A stretch of 33,402 bases of DNA, from positions 1-33,402 of the IMG/VR virus record IMGVR_UViG_3300047277_000087; one strand, written 5' to 3'. Source of the stretch: a virus. Position numbers and translations under genes: made by a program. The notes beneath the pieces are model-generated. The model saw only the letters and a list, made by a program, of their open reading frames with translations. It was not told the origin of the DNA and made no database searches. Below are positions 1 through 7,441 of this stretch, piece by piece (position 1 is the first letter of the stretch; each line of letters begins with the position of its first letter).

Positions 1-141
1 TTAGAAAAGAAACAAGAAATATCATTTACTGTTAAGGACCGTATTATTTGGGCAGTTGTTGGTGAGTTTGATGTGCCATTTCAAGAAGCAGAAGAATTGA
101 TTATGAAAGAGTTTAATTTATTAACGGAGATAGTGGCATGA
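1..141 (+). CDS. 3' end of an unidentified early gene (partial)
   Basis: Frame 1 is open from the left edge for 46 codons and ends in a TGA that overlaps the SSB start codon (ATGA). The visible tail contains DRIIWAVVGEFDVPFQEAEE and is rich in acidic residues. I do not recognise the family. The 4-nt overlap with ssb and the same strand say it belongs to the same early operon; recombination genes often sit upstream of a phage SSB, but nothing in the 46 residues proves that here. Confidence 0.6.
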   Translation, partial: LEKKQEISFTVKDRIIWAVVGEFDVPFQEAEELIMKEFNLLTEIVA

Positions 142-533
142 GCAACATATTTAGTGGTTTAGTAAGAATTGGATCTGATCCAGAGTTACGGTTTATCCCA
201 AGTGGAAAAGCTGTATTAACATTTTCAGCAGCAAGCTCTACGGGTTTTGGAGATAAACAAAAGACCCTATGGCTTCGGGCTACCTATTGGAATAACGCAG
301 AAAAAATGAAGGAGTTTCTTGTTAAGGGAAATCAAATCTCAATAACTGGTGAACTTTCACAAACTGAGTATCAGGCTAAAGACGGTAGCACTAAGACAAG
401 CCTAGATCTAAACGTACATTCTATTGATTTAGTCGGTAGCAAAAAAGAGGGTGGACAAGCGCCACAACAAGCGCCCCAGCCAAGGCAAGCACCGGCTAAT
501 GATTTACCCTTTGATGATGATATCCCATTCTAG
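138..533 (+). CDS. ssb: Single-stranded DNA-binding protein
   Basis: 131 residues. Residues 1-105 have the bacterial SSB OB-fold pattern (start SNIFSGLVRIGSDPELRF, then LWLRATYWNNAEK and GNQISITGEL). They are followed by a Gln/Pro-rich linker and the acidic tail DDDIPF, which is the usual docking peptide for DNA-processing partners. It coats single-stranded DNA during phage replication and recombination. The start ATG has CGGAG upstream and overlaps the stop of the preceding gene. It is shorter than cellular SSBs (about 170-180 residues) because the linker is short, as is common in phages. Confidence 0.95.
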   Translation: MSNIFSGLVRIGSDPELRFIPSGKAVLTFSAASSTGFGDKQKTLWLRATYWNNAEKMKEFLVKGNQISITGELSQTEYQAKDGSTKTSLDLNVHSIDLVGSKKEGGQAPQQAPQPRQAPANDLPFDDDIPF

Positions 534-730
534 TGGATCATCTAATCGAACGAAAGGAAATGGCTGAACTAATGGGAATCACAGTCAGCCAGCTTAGCCG
601 GTTAGCGTGTAAAGGGGTATTACTCAAGCCATGCGATTATAAATTAATCGGTGGCAGGGGTAACTTAACCGCTTTCTATAACCGAGAATTATTTTTAGAC
701 TGGATCGAAAAAAGAAAGGTGGCTGCATGA
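533..730 (+). CDS. Small helix-turn-helix protein (AlpA/excisionase-like)
   Basis: 65 residues starting at a GTG whose first base is the last base of the ssb TAG stop, so translation is probably coupled. The segment RKEMAELMGITVSQLSRLA reads as a helix-turn-helix, followed by a wing-like GGRGNLTAFYNRELFLDWI. This resembles small MerR/AlpA-type phage DNA-binding proteins. A regulatory or excision-accessory role is inferred only. An alternative ATG start exists at 559, with a ribosome-binding site too close to it. Confidence 0.6.
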   Translation: MDHLIERKEMAELMGITVSQLSRLACKGVLLKPCDYKLIGGRGNLTAFYNRELFLDWIEKRKVAA

Positions 731-954
731 AACCAATAGATTGGCCTGCCATGATTCACCAGCTTAATGAATCAGGCATAACGCAAAAACAAATACAGTA
801 CACAACTGGCATAACACAATCAACGTTAACAAGGGTTAAAAACGAGACAATGGCGCACTCTGAGGCATGGGATCAAGCGTTGGAGTTATTCGACTTGTAC
901 TTAAAAACAACCGGCACACCACCACCGCGACTAGATGATGGGGTGCAGTTTTGA
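727..954 (+). CDS. Small HTH protein (Cro/XRE-like)
   Basis: 75 residues, overlapping the upstream stop by 4 nt (ATGA). Residues 18-40 (ITQKQIQYTTGITQSTLTRV) look like the helix-turn-helix of a XRE/Cro-type protein, followed by a helix ending in a Pro-rich tail. It probably binds DNA as a small regulator within the early operon. The specific target and role cannot be read from the sequence. Confidence 0.6.
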   Translation: MKPIDWPAMIHQLNESGITQKQIQYTTGITQSTLTRVKNETMAHSEAWDQALELFDLYLKTTGTPPPRLDDGVQF

Positions 955-1106
955 AAACATTTGACGGGCATAGCCTGAACCGCTTGCGTAAAGTGAAATG
1001 TCCTAAATGTAGCAATATATTTACTACGACTGTTCGGATGCGTAAGTATTGCGAGACGTGCAGCCCAGCCAGAATGACAGATCCTAGTTTTGCGGTGACT
1101 TTATGA
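951..1106 (+). CDS. Small zinc-ribbon protein with TTG start
   Basis: 51 codons starting at TTG 951, which overlaps the TGA of the preceding gene (TTGA), and ending in a TGA overlapping the next ATG (ATGA). The protein has two CxxC pairs, CPKC at residues 17-20 and CETC at 34-37, the spacing of a zinc ribbon, in a Lys/Arg-rich context suggestive of nucleic-acid binding. The overlaps on both sides and the cysteine pattern are the evidence that it is real. It fills what would otherwise be a 150-nt gap. Confidence 0.65.
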   Translation: MKTFDGHSLNRLRKVKCPKCSNIFTTTVRMRKYCETCSPARMTDPSFAVTL

Positions 1107-1477
1107 GCGTTGAGAGAGAGTTACTTGAAAGGCTTTTAACATCAGGGCTGTTTGAGGCAGGGCTATATGAAGATTGGGAGCAGCATATAAAAGCACTACT
1201 CGCACAACCTGAGCATGTCGAGGATAAGCTCGCAATGGTAGAGCCTGTAGCGTGGATGTATGAACGAGAAACCGAAGATTTTACAGAGCGGACTTTATCG
1301 GTAGGGTTTGAAAAGGATTTCGATGGAATAACAATACCACTCTACACAGCACCACCAAAACGTGAGCCTTTGTCTTATGAACATCTTGAGGCTTTAGCAG
1401 ATGAGTTTGAGGGTTGCCCAATGACGCTGGGTCGAGCTGTTGAAGAAGCACACGGTATTGGAGGTGATAATGGATAG
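1103..1477 (+). CDS. Phage accessory protein with C-terminal HGIG motif
   Basis: 124 residues. The protein has the modular pattern seen in many proteobacterial phage early genes: a variable N-terminus, then EPVAWMYE, PLYTAPPKREPLS, a helix, and a C-terminal AVEEAHGIG. Function unknown. The next product repeats the C-terminal module, so the two are distant paralogues. It overlaps its upstream neighbour by 4 nt, and its end carries the ribosome-binding site of the next gene. Confidence 0.7.
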   Translation: MSVERELLERLLTSGLFEAGLYEDWEQHIKALLAQPEHVEDKLAMVEPVAWMYERETEDFTERTLSVGFEKDFDGITIPLYTAPPKREPLSYEHLEALADEFEGCPMTLGRAVEEAHGIGGDNG

Positions 1478-1712
1478 GCCAAAAGCTTATATGGTTAGAG
1501 ATGCGGTTACGGGAGAAATAAATTTGGAGTGGTATAAATCAGAAGAAGATGAAGGTAAGCCACTTTACTTAGCACAACCACCACTCAAACCCTTAACCAA
1601 ATCAACACTAAAGAACATCACAAGTTGCATGGAGGGTTTACAACAACACTTCTTTATCGAAGGGGCTAGATGGGCTGAGCAGTATCACGGTATTGGAGTT
1701 GATGATGAGTAA
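1470..1712 (+). CDS. Phage accessory protein, paralogue of upstream gene
   Basis: 80 residues from ATG 1470, chosen because GGAGGTGATA lies directly upstream; a start at 1440 has none. It carries the shared module PLYLAQPPLKPLTKS followed by a helix and WAEQYHGIG, aligning with the end of the preceding protein. Function unknown. The start lies 8 nt inside the upstream gene, so the pair is translationally coupled. Confidence 0.65.
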   Translation: MDRPKAYMVRDAVTGEINLEWYKSEEDEGKPLYLAQPPLKPLTKSTLKNITSCMEGLQQHFFIEGARWAEQYHGIGVDDE

Positions 1713-1977
1713 AAATATACCGGCATACCCATCAGGAGAAAGTTACACCACGTTTAATAGTGCTTCTGGAGTTACGTCACAGCATGGTAAATCGCCTTTA
1801 CATACTGGAATGACACTACGCGACCACTTTGCAGGACTTGCTATGCAGACACTACCTAAAAACATTCCTGATATGGAAACTTTAGCGAGAATGTCTTATG
1901 TAATGGCAGATGCAATGATCGCAGAGCGCAATAAGCACCACAAAGAACGTCATGAAACATTTGGGGAGGAAGTATGA
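1705..1977 (+). CDS. Conserved phage protein with MTLRDHFAG motif
   Basis: 90 residues from ATG 1705 (TTGGAG six bases upstream, overlapping the previous stop). It has the recurrent phage pattern of a short polar N-terminus, GMTLRDHFAGLAMQ, and an amphipathic helix YVMADAMIAERNK at the end. Family function is unknown. An in-frame ATG at 1693 is possible but lacks a good ribosome-binding site. Confidence 0.65.
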   Translation: MSKNIPAYPSGESYTTFNSASGVTSQHGKSPLHTGMTLRDHFAGLAMQTLPKNIPDMETLARMSYVMADAMIAERNKHHKERHETFGEEV

Positions 1978-2228
1978 CACCATCTACTTATTTTGGATTG
2001 TTAGCAGAATTTGGAACAGCGCATGTGCCAGTGGTTGAGCTTGGCGCTAAATATTTTGGGCTATCCGAAAAAGAAGCAAAAAGAAAAGCGGCCAGCAATG
2101 ATTTTCCTTTTCCTGTGTTTCGTGCCGGTGGCAATAAAACGTGCTGGATGACAGATATTGTTATTTTTGCTGACTACCTGGACGCAGTAAAAGAAAAAGC
2201 CAAAGCTGAATATAAGTGTGCAAATTAA
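1974..2228 (+). CDS. PrtN-like DNA-binding regulator
   Basis: 84 residues with a strong GGAGGAAGT before ATG 1974. The pattern (TYFGLLAEFGTAHVPVVE, then KYFGLSEKEAKRKAAS, then FPFPVFRAGGNKTCWMT, then a C-terminal helix) matches the pyocin-activator PrtN family, small proteins with a winged-helix-like DNA-binding fold. In prophages such genes often lie just before integrase and may act as activator or excision factor. Here it is the last gene before the GCACGAT-rich region and int, so that region is a natural candidate target (inference). Confidence 0.75.
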   Translation: MTPSTYFGLLAEFGTAHVPVVELGAKYFGLSEKEAKRKAASNDFPFPVFRAGGNKTCWMTDIVIFADYLDAVKEKAKAEYKCAN

Positions 2229-2241
2229 CCACCCCGTCACG

Positions 2242-2272
2242 ATAAGCGCACGATGCACGATGGTGCGCTTAT
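2242..2272. repeat. Perfect 10-bp inverted repeat
   Basis: ATAAGCGCAC and GTGCGCTTAT flank an 11-base loop that contains a GCACGAT copy. It lies 14 bases after the stop of the PrtN-like gene and could form an mRNA hairpin ending the early operon. There is no clear T-run after it, so it may instead be a protein-binding site. Confidence 0.6.
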
Positions 2273-2427
2273 TAACTAATTGATTTTATAACTTGTTTTT
2301 TATTCTTTAAGCCAAAATGTCATCGGTGTAATCTCCTTTATAAATGAATAACTTAGCCATATTTACTGGGCTTTGCTGTGTTTTTGTTGTGTTATTCGTG
2401 CGTATTATGTGTTATTTTTAAATGTCA

Positions 2428-2465
2428 CTGCACGATAAATGCACGATAGAATTTTCATCGTGCAG
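2428..2465. repeat. 9-bp inverted repeat just before integrase
   Basis: CTGCACGAT (2428-2436) and ATCGTGCAG (2457-2465) form a perfect inverted repeat that ends 18 bases before the integrase ATG. A further direct copy of GCACGAT lies inside the loop. A protein bound here would cover the integrase translation or promoter region, consistent with autoregulation, although that is inference. Confidence 0.6.
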
Positions 2466-2483
2466 ATAATTAAATAATAGCCA

Positions 2484-3491
2484 ATGATTCGCCCGACAAA
2501 AATAAAAAATAAAAACGGCACCATATCTTATCGTGCTTTTATCACTAAAGATAAAAAGCGCGAGTCTAAGACGTTCTCTACTCGTCAGTTAGCGATTGAC
2601 TGGGCAGAGAAGCGCAGTAAAGAAATTGAACGCGCGTTAATTCACGGTGAAGTTTCTACACTCACGATAAAAGAAATAATTAATAATTATATTGCTCGCT
2701 TTGGTGCGGGCTTTGGCAAGTCAAAGAGTAATGACCTTGCACGATTATCACACTATGATATCGCAAGCATTGAAATTGACAAGCTTACCGCAAAGCATTT
2801 AATCGATCACTGTATTGAGCGCAATACACAAGCAAAGCCACAAACCGTATCAATGGACCTGTCAACCCTCAAGACGGCTATTACAACAATGAGTGCGGTG
2901 GATGGTTTTGATTGCGATCTCAGCGTGTTCCAGCGTGCAGTCATCGTGCTGAAACAAGAGCGCATGATTGCCAAGCCCGATAAAAGAACACGCATACCAA
3001 CTTGGCAAGAAATGCTAAAACTGACGCGCTATTTTAGAAAACAGCAAAAATCTAAAACACCGATGTCCGCTATTATGTGGTTTGCGTACTTCTCTGCCAG
3101 ACGTCTATCTGAAATTACAAGAATAGAATGGAGTGATAATAATGACGAAAAGCAAACAGGTATGGTTAGGGATGCAAAACATCCGCGCGAAAAGAAAGGC
3201 AATCACAGACGGTTCAAGTATGAGAAATCAGCTTGGAAGATAGTACAAAAACAACCAGCCACCAGTCAATTCATATTTCCCTACCCGTCTGGAAGCATTA
3301 GCGTCATTTTTAACAATGCCTGCACATCACTGCATATCAAAGATTTACATTTTCATGATATGCGTCATGCAGCGGCTACCAGACTATTTAACCAAAAATA
3401 CAGTATTCAACAGGTTCAGCAATTTACACTGCATACTGACTGGCGTACTCTGGCTCGATACACGCACATCAAGCCAGAGGATATTGATTAA
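2484..3491 (+). CDS. int: Tyrosine-type site-specific integrase
   Basis: 335 residues, normal for phage integrases. The N-terminus is an AP2-like arm-binding segment (GTISYRAFITKDKKRESKTF), then a SAM-like core-binding domain at about 60-165, then the catalytic domain. Catalytic signatures are ARRLSEI (first Arg), HDMRHAAATRL (HxxR), and HTDWRTLARYTHI (His and nucleophile Tyr). It performs integration and excision. No ribosome-binding site is visible before ATG 2484; an inverted repeat lies just upstream. Phage genes lie on both sides of it. Confidence 0.95.
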   Translation: MIRPTKIKNKNGTISYRAFITKDKKRESKTFSTRQLAIDWAEKRSKEIERALIHGEVSTLTIKEIINNYIARFGAGFGKSKSNDLARLSHYDIASIEIDKLTAKHLIDHCIERNTQAKPQTVSMDLSTLKTAITTMSAVDGFDCDLSVFQRAVIVLKQERMIAKPDKRTRIPTWQEMLKLTRYFRKQQKSKTPMSAIMWFAYFSARRLSEITRIEWSDNNDEKQTGMVRDAKHPREKKGNHRRFKYEKSAWKIVQKQPATSQFIFPYPSGSISVIFNNACTSLHIKDLHFHDMRHAAATRLFNQKYSIQQVQQFTLHTDWRTLARYTHIKPEDID

Positions 3492-3508
3492 CTTAATTGG
3501 GGATACTA

Positions 3509-3877
3509 ATGAAAACATTTATCGCACTACTACTATTCAGCCACTCTATTTTTTCAGCTTCACTTTATGCACCAGACGGTACTTACTTAGGTGAAGTCGG
3601 AGGTTATAAATATGGAGTCAACAATATTGATAATCCATCAGGACCTTATGGCAATGAATATGGGTCGCATAGCATCCACAATAAGTCGGGTGTTTACGGC
3701 AATGAGTATTCACAGCAATCACCTAATAACCCAATGGTGATTCATTCAACGCCTACTTTTAGGAATGAAGAGCCGGCAGAGCCTGCCAGCGACAATTCAA
3801 CGGGTTATGATGCTTACCGAGTTATTACTATTCCGCCAGACCCTTTGACTGGTAGATCATCATCCACTTATCAATAA
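3509..3877 (+). CDS. Secreted repeat protein (possible moron)
   Basis: 122 residues from ATG 3509, with TTGGGGA upstream. The N-terminus MKTFIALLLFSHSIFSAS is a clear signal peptide, probably cleaved after FSA. The mature part has two copies of a Gly/Tyr/Asn unit (SGPYGNEYGSHSIHN and SGVYGNEYSQQSPNN), then a low-complexity tail. Similar periplasmic repeat proteins occur in bacterial genomes, with unknown function. It is an extra gene between int and the end of the late operon, on the opposite strand to the latter, and overlaps the endolysin tail to tail by 18 nt. A lysogenic-conversion role is inferred. Confidence 0.7.
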   Translation: MKTFIALLLFSHSIFSASLYAPDGTYLGEVGGYKYGVNNIDNPSGPYGNEYGSHSIHNKSGVYGNEYSQQSPNNPMVIHSTPTFRNEEPAEPASDNSTGYDAYRVITIPPDPLTGRSSSTYQ

Positions 3878-4309
3878 ATTCATCACCCGTTTTGATCTGG
3901 CCGGTAACTGTTTAGCCCATAGACTATTTAAACCTTCTTTACTGGCCGCAACAAAATCATTATCTTCTACCAAGATTATCATCTTTTTAAACTTCAGGAA
4001 CCGAGTCACGCCCAGATTAAAACACATATTGGTTAAAGCATCTTGACGAGTCTTACTAATAGTATTCCAGTTCGAGAATATCCTTTGTAATTCTTCCACT
4101 GTTTTTTTAACCATTAATAGCAGTATTCGTTCAGCCTCAACTTCACCCATGCCATTCCGAAAGGCGTGGTTAATTTCTAATGAGGATAAGTGCAGGCTAT
4201 TACTGTCCAAGTTATAGCCATATCCAATCGTGTTGGCCCCCGCAGGACATTTATAAACATGCTCAGAATAGCCCTCGTCAATCTTTAGTTGTTCAATTAA
4301 TATAGTCAT
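3860..4309 (-). CDS. Endolysin, T4-type lysozyme (GH24)
   Basis: 149 residues. The catalytic region DEGYSEHVYKCPAGANTIGYG fits the GH24 pattern E-x8-(D/C)-x5-T with Glu12, Cys21 and Thr27; Cys replaces the more usual Asp, a known variant. It cleaves peptidoglycan glycosidic bonds. There is no signal peptide or SAR anchor, so export should depend on a holin. AGGTGGG precedes the ATG. It is separated by about 18 kb from the holin-like and spanin genes, and by a plus-strand gene from the rest of the late operon. Confidence 0.9.
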   Translation of the reverse strand: MTILIEQLKIDEGYSEHVYKCPAGANTIGYGYNLDSNSLHLSSLEINHAFRNGMGEVEAERILLLMVKKTVEELQRIFSNWNTISKTRQDALTNMCFNLGVTRFLKFKKMIILVEDNDFVAASKEGLNSLWAKQLPARSKRVMNLLISG

Positions 4310-4337
4310 TTGCCCACCTAATGTTTAAGGAAAATTT

Positions 4338-4532
4338 ATGTCGTCTGAAACCATTACTTATATAATTTTATTTTTTGTTGTTCCACTTATCGCATGTAAT
4401 TCTGGCTATGAGTGTGGATCGCTAGAAGATAACCTTATGGTTCCGGTGCATGTCGTTGTTATGGGGCTATTGATATACATCCCCTGTAAAATATGGTGTT
4501 ATTTGTCTGACCTCTATAAGTCTCGTAAATAA
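4338..4532 (+). CDS. Small two-pass membrane protein (possible moron)
   Basis: 64 residues with AAGGAAAATTT before the ATG. Two hydrophobic segments (about residues 7-20 and 34-52) flank a short loop containing two Cys (CNSGYECGS), and the end is basic. It reads against the late operon: its start is 28 bases from the divergent endolysin start, and its stop abuts the convergent stop of the 838-residue protein. Function is unknown. Position and topology suggest a superinfection-exclusion or conversion gene, but this is inference. Confidence 0.65.
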   Translation: MSSETITYIILFFVVPLIACNSGYECGSLEDNLMVPVHVVVMGLLIYIPCKIWCYLSDLYKSRK

Positions 4533-7049
4533 CTAGCCCCCCAGCAAGCGCACTGTATTCACAGCTTTATCATAAAATGAGCCGCCTTTGCTGTCCTTGC
4601 CTTCCGTAAAGGCTTTATTAACATCCGGACCTCGATCTGGCATGGTTTCGCCAGGCTTCCAATAATAAGACTGACCAAACTCGCGTTGAGCGCGTTGCGA
4701 CATTCTTCTTAAGTAGCCTGGTGATAATGATTCTTGCAAGTTCTGTAACACTAAATGATTAAAGGCACTCTTAGTAAACCAGAGTGTGCCTAATGGATTA
4801 ACGCTGTTAGCCAGTCTTAAGGCTTCAGCTCCAACATGCGTCTTTTCGCCCTGCCCTGCTTTGTGTATATTACCGACGGTTAAATCATAGAACTGCTCGG
4901 CTTTGCTGATAGTAGGCCCAGCAAGAGACGCTATGACGCTACTTCCATACTGCGAGTTATTAGCATTTAAGAAATCACCAAACAATCCCAAACCACCCGA
5001 GGCTAATAAGGCTCTTCCAGCGAATGAGGCATTGCCCATTGCTAGTGGATCACGGCCATTAACTATCTCTTTAAGTTGTGTGGCAATCGCTCCATAAATC
5101 AAACCTTGCGCTAGGAATGTTGCAGCATAAGCGGCAGCCGATTGAGGTGACTCCTCTTTTAAGCTCATCGCTCGTTTAAGATTGGCATTTGCGTAAATCA
5201 AGCCAAATGATTTAAATTGCCAGAATGACCTTGCTAGTTCCCCCATTACTGTACCTCTGACTGTTCCTGCGTTCATAAAGGAACGTTCTGCTGCACCAGG
5301 GGTTGATACAGCCATGTTTTGCTCATCGAGGACCAGTGCCATATACTTATCTGCTGATTTTCTTAACACTTTAGGATCAACATCAGGCACAGAAAGTATT
5401 GAATTAACCGTCAATAGTTTGCTTTCACCGTCCACCCATACTTCTGGAACGGCTTGCTTCCATATAGCAAAGTCTGCTTGGTCAATGCCATGCGTAAACA
5501 TCATACGAGCATCAGTCTTATTAATAGAGGCAAGGTCTGCATGAGTATCAACGACATGGGCCACCGCATCCATCATGGTAATGCTAAAAGCTTGACGGTT
5601 GGCTTCGGTAATAAACGGCATACCTGATAAGCGAATAACAGCGCCCCCCATCTTAGAGGCTATGCCATTGGTTATTTGTTCCTGACCATGCCTTAAGACA
5701 GCGCCAGCAAACGCATCTAAACCGATACCTAAACGTCTAGCCGCTCTCCTAGAATCTGCACTCGATAACGCCCGTAAATGCTCCACCATCATCTTAGAGC
5801 GCGAGATATGGTTATATTGCGCTGTCAGGTTCATGGTGTTTAAATCAGTAATCGTTGAGATACCAGACGAACCTAGTGCGATTAGATTGATTGAGCGTAT
5901 GGCATCCATCCATCGAGAGAATGAACGATTACCCACCGCTTCATGAATACCGGCAACCTCTTTAAATAGATTGTCATTCTTAACTTTGTTAGCATTGAGC
6001 TTATCGGGAGATAATCCTAACTTGGCATCTTCACGATAGGCATAGTCATTCCACCAATTAAACTGATGGTTAGGATTAGGCCCTAAGCGCTCAATCATGG
6101 CAATGTCTTTGCTCATGCTATCAATATGACTGATTAGTGTGGCATGGAGTGACTTTTCACCGAACTGCTTGTGATACTCAAGGTAGCTATCTGCATCTTT
6201 AAAATGTAATTGACGACTTTGTGAGTGCGCATTAGCAGCCGATCCTGTGCCTTTATTAGCACCGATCTCGCCATTAAGCTGCCCTTCATAGGCTATAGAC
6301 TCCCAAGCCTTGCCTAAGAAATCATTGAACTGCTGATCACTAAACCCTGATCCATCCTCATTGACATAGCGACTTCTTTCTAACTTCGATGCAATGGCAT
6401 TAATCCAACCATCTTTGCCCGCTTTAAAAGCTAAATATGAAGAGTGGGCTTGTGGGTGCGCCCAATCATCAAGATGCCCTACCTTACCGCCTGCCTCATT
6501 AAAACGCTGACGCTGGCTCTCAAAGGCTTCCGTGAGCTTTTTAGCATAGGCTTTAGCGGGCGCATCACCAGTATCTTGACTATGCAATTCTCGATAGACC
6601 GCTTCCATCTTGGTATTGCCTTGGTCAAAGCCAATCTTAGAGGGTAAGAACGGCTCTGCGACGGCATCAAGTTCGGCTAATATATTATGTCGATTAGTTT
6701 CAATCGATGACTCCACCGACATGGTTTTCTTACCGGCTAATAATTCCCTAAGATTATCACCCATGCGCCCAGGCTGATTTTCCAAAAATGTTTTAATGTT
6801 GTCATGCGCTAGAATGGTTAAGGCAACTCGCTGTTGTTTCTTAGCCGCTTCAATCTTAATACTTTTAGCCGCCTCACTAGCTGCTAACCTAAACTGTTGG
6901 TCTTTACTCATGCCAAGCATAGCTTGACGATCTGTTTTCCAAAGTTGCTTCTGTGATTCAGTAATGCGTTGCTCAATCTTTTGGGCTTCAGCTTGGGTTA
7001 TTTGTCGGCCTATAGCTTGTGAAACTGCGTTAATACAATCCGCTCTCAT
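4533..7049 (-). CDS. Large internal virion / DNA-ejection protein
   Basis: 838 residues from ATG 7049, chosen for GGGGAG upstream and the ATGA overlap with the preceding gene; starts further upstream (7073) lack this. The N-terminal half is helical and charged. The C-terminal half contains alternating Ala/Gly-rich hydrophobic helices (around GALLASGG and GSSVIASLAGPTI). Its place as the last gene of the tail/internal-protein block matches the large ejection proteins of T7-like and BPP-1/epsilon15-like phages. No enzymatic motif was found. Confidence 0.7.
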   Translation of the reverse strand: MRADCINAVSQAIGRQITQAEAQKIEQRITESQKQLWKTDRQAMLGMSKDQQFRLAASEAAKSIKIEAAKKQQRVALTILAHDNIKTFLENQPGRMGDNLRELLAGKKTMSVESSIETNRHNILAELDAVAEPFLPSKIGFDQGNTKMEAVYRELHSQDTGDAPAKAYAKKLTEAFESQRQRFNEAGGKVGHLDDWAHPQAHSSYLAFKAGKDGWINAIASKLERSRYVNEDGSGFSDQQFNDFLGKAWESIAYEGQLNGEIGANKGTGSAANAHSQSRQLHFKDADSYLEYHKQFGEKSLHATLISHIDSMSKDIAMIERLGPNPNHQFNWWNDYAYREDAKLGLSPDKLNANKVKNDNLFKEVAGIHEAVGNRSFSRWMDAIRSINLIALGSSGISTITDLNTMNLTAQYNHISRSKMMVEHLRALSSADSRRAARRLGIGLDAFAGAVLRHGQEQITNGIASKMGGAVIRLSGMPFITEANRQAFSITMMDAVAHVVDTHADLASINKTDARMMFTHGIDQADFAIWKQAVPEVWVDGESKLLTVNSILSVPDVDPKVLRKSADKYMALVLDEQNMAVSTPGAAERSFMNAGTVRGTVMGELARSFWQFKSFGLIYANANLKRAMSLKEESPQSAAAYAATFLAQGLIYGAIATQLKEIVNGRDPLAMGNASFAGRALLASGGLGLFGDFLNANNSQYGSSVIASLAGPTISKAEQFYDLTVGNIHKAGQGEKTHVGAEALRLANSVNPLGTLWFTKSAFNHLVLQNLQESLSPGYLRRMSQRAQREFGQSYYWKPGETMPDRGPDVNKAFTEGKDSKGGSFYDKAVNTVRLLGG

Positions 7050-7441
7050 ACATCTCCCCATTTTAAAAAGCAATTAATAGCCGCTGATGTCGCTTTATCA
7101 GATTGCTCAGAAAAGGCCATGTCTTCATCAGCTTTAGCCATGAGTTCTTCAGCATTCCCTGAGTCTATTGAGCCGTCATCATTTTCAATGTCAAATACTT
7201 TATCTTTAGGTATTGATGGCATTGCTTCACGGGCAGATGCGATAGTTGCATCTTCAGCGGGTAGTGTTTTTCGGTATTCAGTCTCAAGATGCTTAACAAT
7301 ATCAGCATGGTTTTGTCGGTACTCAGCAAGATGAGCTTTAGCAATATCAAGATGACTTGCACCCGCCTTCACTTCATCATTGATACGCTCTAAGTCAATG
7401 CCTTCGCCATAGGTAGCTATGCACTTAGTTATCTTTCCCAT
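7046..7441 (-). CDS. Unknown virion-region protein, acidic helical
   Basis: 131 residues, mostly charged helix with an acidic C-terminal half (IENDDGSIDSGNAEELMAKADEDMAF). GGAAGTCTACA precedes ATG 7441. It overlaps its upstream neighbour by 13 nt and its downstream neighbour by 4 nt. I do not recognise the family. Its place directly before the large ejection protein suggests a structural or chaperone partner. Confidence 0.65.
   Translation of the reverse strand: MGKITKCIATYGEGIDLERINDEVKAGASHLDIAKAHLAEYRQNHADIVKHLETEYRKTLPAEDATIASAREAMPSIPKDKVFDIENDDGSIDSGNAEELMAKADEDMAFSEQSDKATSAAINCFLKWGDV

Larger units (their letters stand above)
2229..2483. promoter_or_regulatory. Intergenic region with GCACGAT repeats (int control / candidate attP)
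   Basis: 255 bases without a gene. GCACGAT occurs in direct tandem at 2248-2254 and 2255-2261, again at 2430-2436 and 2441-2447 (11 bp apart, about one helical turn), and inverted at 2457-2463. Two perfect inverted repeats contain or border these copies. The region lies between a PrtN-like regulator and integrase, so integrase/excisionase arm sites or operator sites are plausible. No tRNA-like attachment core or convincing promoter was recognised by eye. Confidence 0.5.

Noticed and set aside
2242-2272. Rho-independent terminator after the PrtN-like gene
   Set aside because: The stem is perfect but no T-run follows, so it is listed as an inverted repeat only.
3316-3594. 92-codon plus-strand frame overlapping int and the secreted protein
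   Set aside because: Mostly inside the catalytic domain of int, and conflicts with two better genes.
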